From contig SLLJ01000118.1 of the NCBI GenBank assembly GCA_007134165.1, positions 1 through 9,323 of the forward strand: DNA of 9,323 bases, given 5' to 3'. The notes beneath the pieces are model-generated. The model made no database searches. It saw only the letters and a program-made list of their open reading frames with translations, and had not been told where the DNA came from. Positions 6,543 to 9,323 of this stretch are shown here, piece after piece. The translations under genes and the position numbers were made by a program. Position 1 is the first letter of the stretch; each line of letters opens with the position of its first letter. Origin of the DNA: Nitriliruptoraceae bacterium (GTDB taxonomy: Bacteria > Actinomycetota > Nitriliruptoria > Nitriliruptorales > Nitriliruptoraceae).

Positions 6543-7034
6543 ATGTCCTCCGCCGCCCCCGGCCATCTGCTCGCCGTCGACCTCGGTCTGGCGACCGGGT
6601 TCGCCTGCTACGAACGCACGGGTCGACTGGTGCGGGTTGGCTCACGACGCTTCGGGTCCCGGAGCCAGCTTCGAGGCGGGGCCGATGCGCTGCTGCGGGA
6701 GATCGGGGATGTCGAGGTGGTGGTGCTCGAAGGCGACCGGGACCTCGCCGCACTGTGGGCGGCCCGCGCCCACCGACGCGGGGCACACACGCTGTCGGTG
6801 ACCCCCGAACGGTGGCGAGCGGCGCTGCTGCACCCACGAGAGCGGCGCAGCGGGGCGGAGGCCAAACGCGCCGCGCGCCGGCTGGCGACCGAGGTCGCCA
6901 ACGAGCTCGGGGCCGCACCGCGAACCGCGCTTCGCCACGACGCGGCCGAGGCGGTGCTGATCGGCCTGTGGGGCCTGGTGGCGGCTGGCTGGCTCCAGCA
7001 GCTGCCCGTGGTCGCCGACCCCCTGAGGCGCTGA
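6543..7034 (+). CDS. RuvC-like RNase H-fold protein, putative Holliday-junction-type nuclease
   Basis: A 163-aa protein with the layout of RuvC-type resolvases. LLAVDLGLATGFACY (about 9-23) is the first beta strand, with acidic Asp13 and the glycine turn. VVVLEGDRDLA (about 59-69) gives the central Glu63. LRHDAAEAVLIGLWG (about 130-144) gives Asp133 and Glu136 on the last helix, as in the HxxDA end of RuvC. Between them lie TPERWRAALL (about 87-96) and EAKRAARRLA (about 106-115), a Trp/Lys pattern also seen in small phage-type RuvC-like proteins. These would bind Mg2+ and cut branched or other structured DNA if active; the substrate is unknown. It lacks ruvA/ruvB neighbours, so it is unlikely to be the housekeeping ruvC. 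The start is placed at the ATG at 6543 because GAGGG (6534-6538) lies 4 nt before it; a GTG at 6516 would add nine residues without such support. It is divergent from pepN. The fold call is from motif reading, not from a search. Confidence 0.75.
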   Translation: MSSAAPGHLLAVDLGLATGFACYERTGRLVRVGSRRFGSRSQLRGGADALLREIGDVEVVVLEGDRDLAALWAARAHRRGAHTLSVTPERWRAALLHPRERRSGAEAKRAARRLATEVANELGAAPRTALRHDAAEAVLIGLWGLVAAGWLQQLPVVADPLRR

Positions 7035-7063
7035 TCGGCCCGCCCTCACAAGATCGGGCCGGT
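7034..7063 (+). terminator. Hairpin just after the RuvC-like gene
   Basis: ATCGGCCCG (7034-7042) pairs with CGGGCCGGT (7055-7063) with one G-T wobble and a 12-nt loop. It begins at the last base of the stop codon. No T tract follows. Its position between convergent genes supports a terminator role. Confidence 0.5.
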
Positions 7064-7080
7064 CGGACCCGGACCGTGCC

Positions 7081-7130
7081 GGTCAGGCCGGGTCAGGTCG
7101 GGTCAGGCCGGGTCAGGCCGGGTCAGGCCG
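7081..7130. repeat. Five-copy 10-bp tandem repeat between convergent genes
   Basis: The unit GGTCAGGCCG is repeated at 7081, 7091, 7101, 7111 and 7121; the second copy differs by one base (GGTCAGGTCG). Read on the minus strand each copy contains TGACC. The copy at 7121 supplies the stop codon of the crotonase gene (7125-7123). The copies at 7111 and 7101 place stops in the other two frames, because the period is not a multiple of three. Confidence 0.95.
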
Positions 7131-7908
7131 TCGGCGGCACCTCCAACTCCTGTCCGTGGCGTCCCTCCCCAGCCTGGAACCGGCGTACCCCCTCGAGCAT
7201 GCCTCCGGCTCCGATGGCAGCCATGCCGCCGTCGTGCTCGGCGAGCAGGGCCTCTGGCAGCGGCCGGTCGAAGGCCGCGCGCGCCGAGGCGAGATCGGCA
7301 CGCAAGGTGATCTGGGGAAGCGCGGCGAGCTGGGTGGCGAACTCGAGGGCGGTGCTCAGCGCAGCGCCAGGATCCACGATCCGGGTCGCCAGACCGATGC
7401 GCTGCGCCTCCTCGGCGTCCACGGCACGGCCAGTGAGGATGAGGTCGAGCGCCACGCCCAGACCTACCACCCGGGGCAGACGCACGGTGCCGCCGTCGAT
7501 CAACGGCACCCCCACCCGCCGGCAGAACACCCCGAGCACGGCGTCGCGGGCGACCACCCGCAGGTCGCACCACAGGGCGAGTTCGAGCCCACCGGCCACG
7601 GCATGACCCTCGATCGCGGCGATGACCGGCACGGCTGGGTGGCGCCGAGTCGGACCCATCGGGCCACGCAGATCGGGTTCGAGCCGGTTGCGGCGGACCG
7701 GATCGTCCAGAGCATGCAGGTCGGCTCCAGCGCAGAAGGTCCCAGCCGCCCCCGTGAGGATCACCACGCGAGTATCGGCGTCGGTCTCGGCGGTGGCGAT
7801 GGCCGACTCGAGGGCCTCGGCGGTGGCGCGGTCCACGGCGTTGCGGACCTCGGGCCGGTCGATGGTGACCACACACACCGGCCCGTGCTGCTGACGTCGC
7901 ACCGTCAC
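7123..7908 (-). CDS. Enoyl-CoA hydratase/isomerase (crotonase) family protein
   Basis: A 261-aa crotonase-fold protein acting on acyl-CoA thioesters. FCAGADL (58-64) and EGHAVAGGLELALWCDLRV (100-118) give the two oxyanion-hole segments and the CoA-binding AGADL motif. Glu109 matches the first catalytic glutamate of rat mitochondrial enoyl-CoA hydratase (Glu144). At the position of the second (Glu164), 20 residues on, there is Cys129 in VFCRRVGVPLIDGGTVRLPR. Classic hydration with two glutamates is therefore doubtful. The VFCRR-GVPLIDGGTVRLPR pattern is, from memory, common to a sub-clade labelled enoyl-CoA hydratase without proof. The start is GTG at 7908-7906, with AGGAA (7914-7918) 5 nt upstream; another GTG two codons later is possible. 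The gene is divergent from an acyl-CoA synthetase, which fits fatty-acid or acyl-CoA metabolism. The last two residues and the stop lie in the tandem repeat. Confidence 0.92.
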   Translation of the reverse strand: MTVRRQQHGPVCVVTIDRPEVRNAVDRATAEALESAIATAETDADTRVVILTGAAGTFCAGADLHALDDPVRRNRLEPDLRGPMGPTRRHPAVPVIAAIEGHAVAGGLELALWCDLRVVARDAVLGVFCRRVGVPLIDGGTVRLPRVVGLGVALDLILTGRAVDAEEAQRIGLATRIVDPGAALSTALEFATQLAALPQITLRADLASARAAFDRPLPEALLAEHDGGMAAIGAGGMLEGVRRFQAGEGRHGQELEVPPTA

Positions 7909-7928
7909 GTCGGTTCCTGTCAGACTCG

Positions 7929-7963
7929 GGCCATTGGACCGTAGCCGGCGCCGACCAAAGGCC
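7929..7963. repeat. Inverted repeat over both putative promoters
   Basis: The arms GGCCATTGG (7929-7937) and CCAAAGGCC (7955-7963) are complementary at 8 of 9 positions, with a 17-nt spacer. The spacer contains the palindromes GCCGGC and GGCGCC. The repeat overlaps the candidate crotonase -10 and abuts the candidate synthetase -10. It is a possible operator. Confidence 0.45.
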
Positions 7964-7979
7964 TATGGTTGAGGGCACT

Positions 7980-8007
7980 GACCTGCGAGAACCGGTGGCA
8001 GCAGGTC
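7980..8007. repeat. 28-bp dyad upstream of the acyl-CoA synthetase gene
   Basis: GACCTGC (7980-7986) and GCAGGTC (8001-8007) are perfect inverted repeats. ACCGGT (7991-7996) lies exactly on the same centre. Ten of fourteen symmetric positions match. It lies between the putative -10 and the ribosome site. It could be a repressor operator or a leader hairpin. Confidence 0.5.
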
Positions 8008-8026
8008 CGGATGCGGGAGCGCGACG

Positions 8027-9323
8027 ATGGCGGAGTACACCAGCAGCGGGGCGGCCGAAGTGGCGGCCGACGAGAACCTCACCGCGGCGATGTGGGAGGC
8101 GCTCGAGCGCTACCCCGACGCCCCGGCGGTCGCGCACCGTGACGGCGACCGGTTCGTGGACTGGTCGACCCAGGAGTTCATCGACCGGGTCCGGGCGGTG
8201 GCCAAGGGCCTGATGGCCGCCGGCATCGAACCAGGCGACAAGGTCTGCATCCACGCGGGCACCCGGGTGGAGTGGACCCTGCTGGACCTTGCGATCTGGT
8301 TCGCCGGCGGGGTCACCGTCCCGATCTACGAGACCTCCTCGGCCGAGCAGATCGCCTGGATCGTGTCGGACTCGGGCGCGGCGCTGGTGGTCACCGAGAA
8401 CGCCGAGCTCGCCCAGCTCGTCGGTCAGGTCCGCGAGCAGTTGACCGGACTTCGCGAGGTGCTGGTGATCGACGACGGCGCGCTCGACGAGCTCGCCGAG
8501 CGCGGCGGGCAGATCAGCGATGAAGCCCTGCGCAGCGCCTCAGACGCGGCCGTGGGCGCCGACCCCGCGACCATCGTCTACACCTCGGGCACGACCGGAC
8601 GGCCCAAGGGCTGCGTGATCACCCACTTCAACTTCATCTGGGACGCCGAGCAGGTCGCGGCCGGCGCGCCGGAGTTCGTGGTCCGCGGCAAACGCACCCT
8701 GCTGTTCCTGCCGCTCGCGCACATCTTCGCCCGGGTCATCCAGACCACCTGTCTGCGCAAGGGCGTGGTGCTGGCCTATGCGACCGGCATCCCCCAGCTG
8801 CGCGAGGAGCTGGTCATCGACCAGCCCGACTTCCTGCTTGCGGTCCCGCGGGTGTTCGAGAAGGTCTACAACGGCGCCCGGCAGAAGGCCATCGACGAGG
8901 GCAAGGGCAAGATCTTCGACAAGGCCGCCTCGGTCGCCGAAGCCTACTCTCGGCAGACCGACGAAGGCCGGGTGCGGCTGGGGACCCGGCTGCTGCATGC
9001 GCTGTTCGACAAGCTGGTCTACGGCAAGCTGCGCGCAGCCATGGGCGGACGCATCGAGTACGCGATGTCGGGTGGCGCGGCGCTCGGCGACCGACTGAGC
9101 CACTTCTTCCGCGGCATCGGGGTGCAGATCCTGGAGGGCTACGGGCTGACCGAGACCACCGCCGTGGCCTGCTTCAACCGTCCGTCGGCCTTCCGCATGG
9201 AGACCGTGGGCAAGCCGGTTCCCGGTGCCTCGGTGAAGATCGCCGACGACGGCGAGATCCTGCTCAAGGGCGGCAACATCTTCCAGGGCTACTACAACAA
9301 CCCCGAGGCCACCGCCGAGGTGA
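8027..9323 (+). CDS. Long-chain fatty-acid-CoA ligase (FadD15-type), 3' end outside window
   Basis: The reading frame is open from the ATG at 8027 to the right edge, giving 432 codons of a protein usually near 600 aa, so the C-terminal domain is missing here. It activates fatty acids with ATP to acyl-AMP and then acyl-CoA. The ATP-binding P-loop is YTSGTTGRPKGC (185-196). FLPLAHIFARV, about 40-50 residues on, is the A4-type motif of long-chain synthetases. YGLTETT (372-378) is the A5 adenine-binding motif, and GEILLKGGNIFQGYYNNPEA near the edge is the A6 region. Lack of a signal peptide or membrane span fits a cytosolic, membrane-associated enzyme. The start is supported by GGGAG at 8015-8019, 7 nt upstream. 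It is divergent from the crotonase gene with a palindromic spacer, which suggests shared regulation by acyl-CoA status. Family assignment is firm; chain-length preference is not readable. Confidence 0.95.
   Translation, partial: MAEYTSSGAAEVAADENLTAAMWEALERYPDAPAVAHRDGDRFVDWSTQEFIDRVRAVAKGLMAAGIEPGDKVCIHAGTRVEWTLLDLAIWFAGGVTVPIYETSSAEQIAWIVSDSGAALVVTENAELAQLVGQVREQLTGLREVLVIDDGALDELAERGGQISDEALRSASDAAVGADPATIVYTSGTTGRPKGCVITHFNFIWDAEQVAAGAPEFVVRGKRTLLFLPLAHIFARVIQTTCLRKGVVLAYATGIPQLREELVIDQPDFLLAVPRVFEKVYNGARQKAIDEGKGKIFDKAASVAEAYSRQTDEGRVRLGTRLLHALFDKLVYGKLRAAMGGRIEYAMSGGAALGDRLSHFFRGIGVQILEGYGLTETTAVACFNRPSAFRMETVGKPVPGASVKIADDGEILLKGGNIFQGYYNNPEATAEV

Larger units (their letters stand above)
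7909..8026. promoter_or_regulatory. Divergent regulatory spacer of crotonase and acyl-CoA synthetase genes
   Basis: A possible -10 for the synthetase is TATGGT at 7964-7969. A possible -10 for the crotonase is TACGGT (complement of 7938-7943). No good -35 element is seen for either. Two inverted repeats, listed separately, overlap or flank these elements. Confidence 0.45.

Noticed and set aside
3934..6801. A 955-codon open frame on the plus strand opposite pepN
   Set aside because: It is an antisense shadow. Its translation is rich in Gly, His, Val and Gln with no recognisable domain, while the opposite strand encodes a complete M1 aminopeptidase with all catalytic residues.
6403..6918. N-terminal extension of pepN by 172 codons
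   Set aside because: The extension is low-complexity Arg/Pro/Gly, crosses the divergent spacer and covers the RuvC-like gene on the other strand. The ATG at 6402 has a ribosome site and fits the family length.
7081..7130. CRISPR array
   Set aside because: The units are 10 bp with no spacers between them and no cas genes nearby, so this is a simple tandem repeat.
7965..8213. An 82-codon plus-strand frame starting inside the synthetase promoter region
   Set aside because: It overlaps the real acyl-CoA synthetase in another frame and has no ribosome site or recognisable motif.
7103..8254. A 383-codon minus-strand frame overlapping the crotonase and synthetase genes
   Set aside because: It is an out-of-frame shadow, Arg/Gly-rich, crossing the divergent promoter region into the synthetase gene.

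Overview
The window is chromosomal DNA from a high-GC actinobacterium. Almost every codon ends in G or C, spacers are short, GTG starts occur, and several products are typical of actinobacteria: the DUF3097 family, a FadD15-type acyl-CoA synthetase, a GEYCPGR-type lipoate ligase homologue and a GAMEN/HExxH aminopeptidase N. A Pseudonocardiales relative is plausible, but that is a guess from general resemblance. I see no tRNA, rRNA, CRISPR array, transposase, integrase or phage gene. The region looks like ordinary housekeeping chromosome with a few unusual small genes.

Layout, left to right. Bases 1-194 hold a 10-bp tandem repeat at the edge and two hairpins, then a flavodoxin-like NAD(P)H oxidoreductase gene (195-959, +). 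Converging on it is a two-gene minus-strand unit of small membrane proteins (71 aa, then 62 aa, sharing ATGA). These are divergent from a compact 184-aa FAD-binding protein (1531-2085, +). Converging on that is a three-gene minus-strand unit transcribed in the order aminopeptidase N (6402 to 3769), lipoate/octanoate ligase-like protein (3765 to 2950), DUF3097 protein (2934 to 2104). Divergent from the aminopeptidase is a 163-aa RuvC-like (RNase H fold) protein (6543-7034, +). It converges, across a 10-bp tandem repeat array, on a crotonase-family gene (7908 to 7123, -). That gene is divergent from a long-chain acyl-CoA synthetase (8027 to the right edge, +, incomplete).

Functional themes are as follows. 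The right end (crotonase plus acyl-CoA synthetase) belongs to fatty-acid/acyl-CoA metabolism, and the two genes share a 118-bp divergent spacer with two inverted repeats that could bind a regulator. The central operon combines peptide turnover, acyl (lipoyl/octanoyl) transfer and a Toprim-like protein of unknown function. The left end is redox- and membrane-related: a flavodoxin-like protein, a short flavoprotein and two tiny membrane proteins. The only strongly 'unknown' items are the RuvC-like orphan, the small membrane pair and the regulatory palindromes. I found no convincing new multi-gene system.
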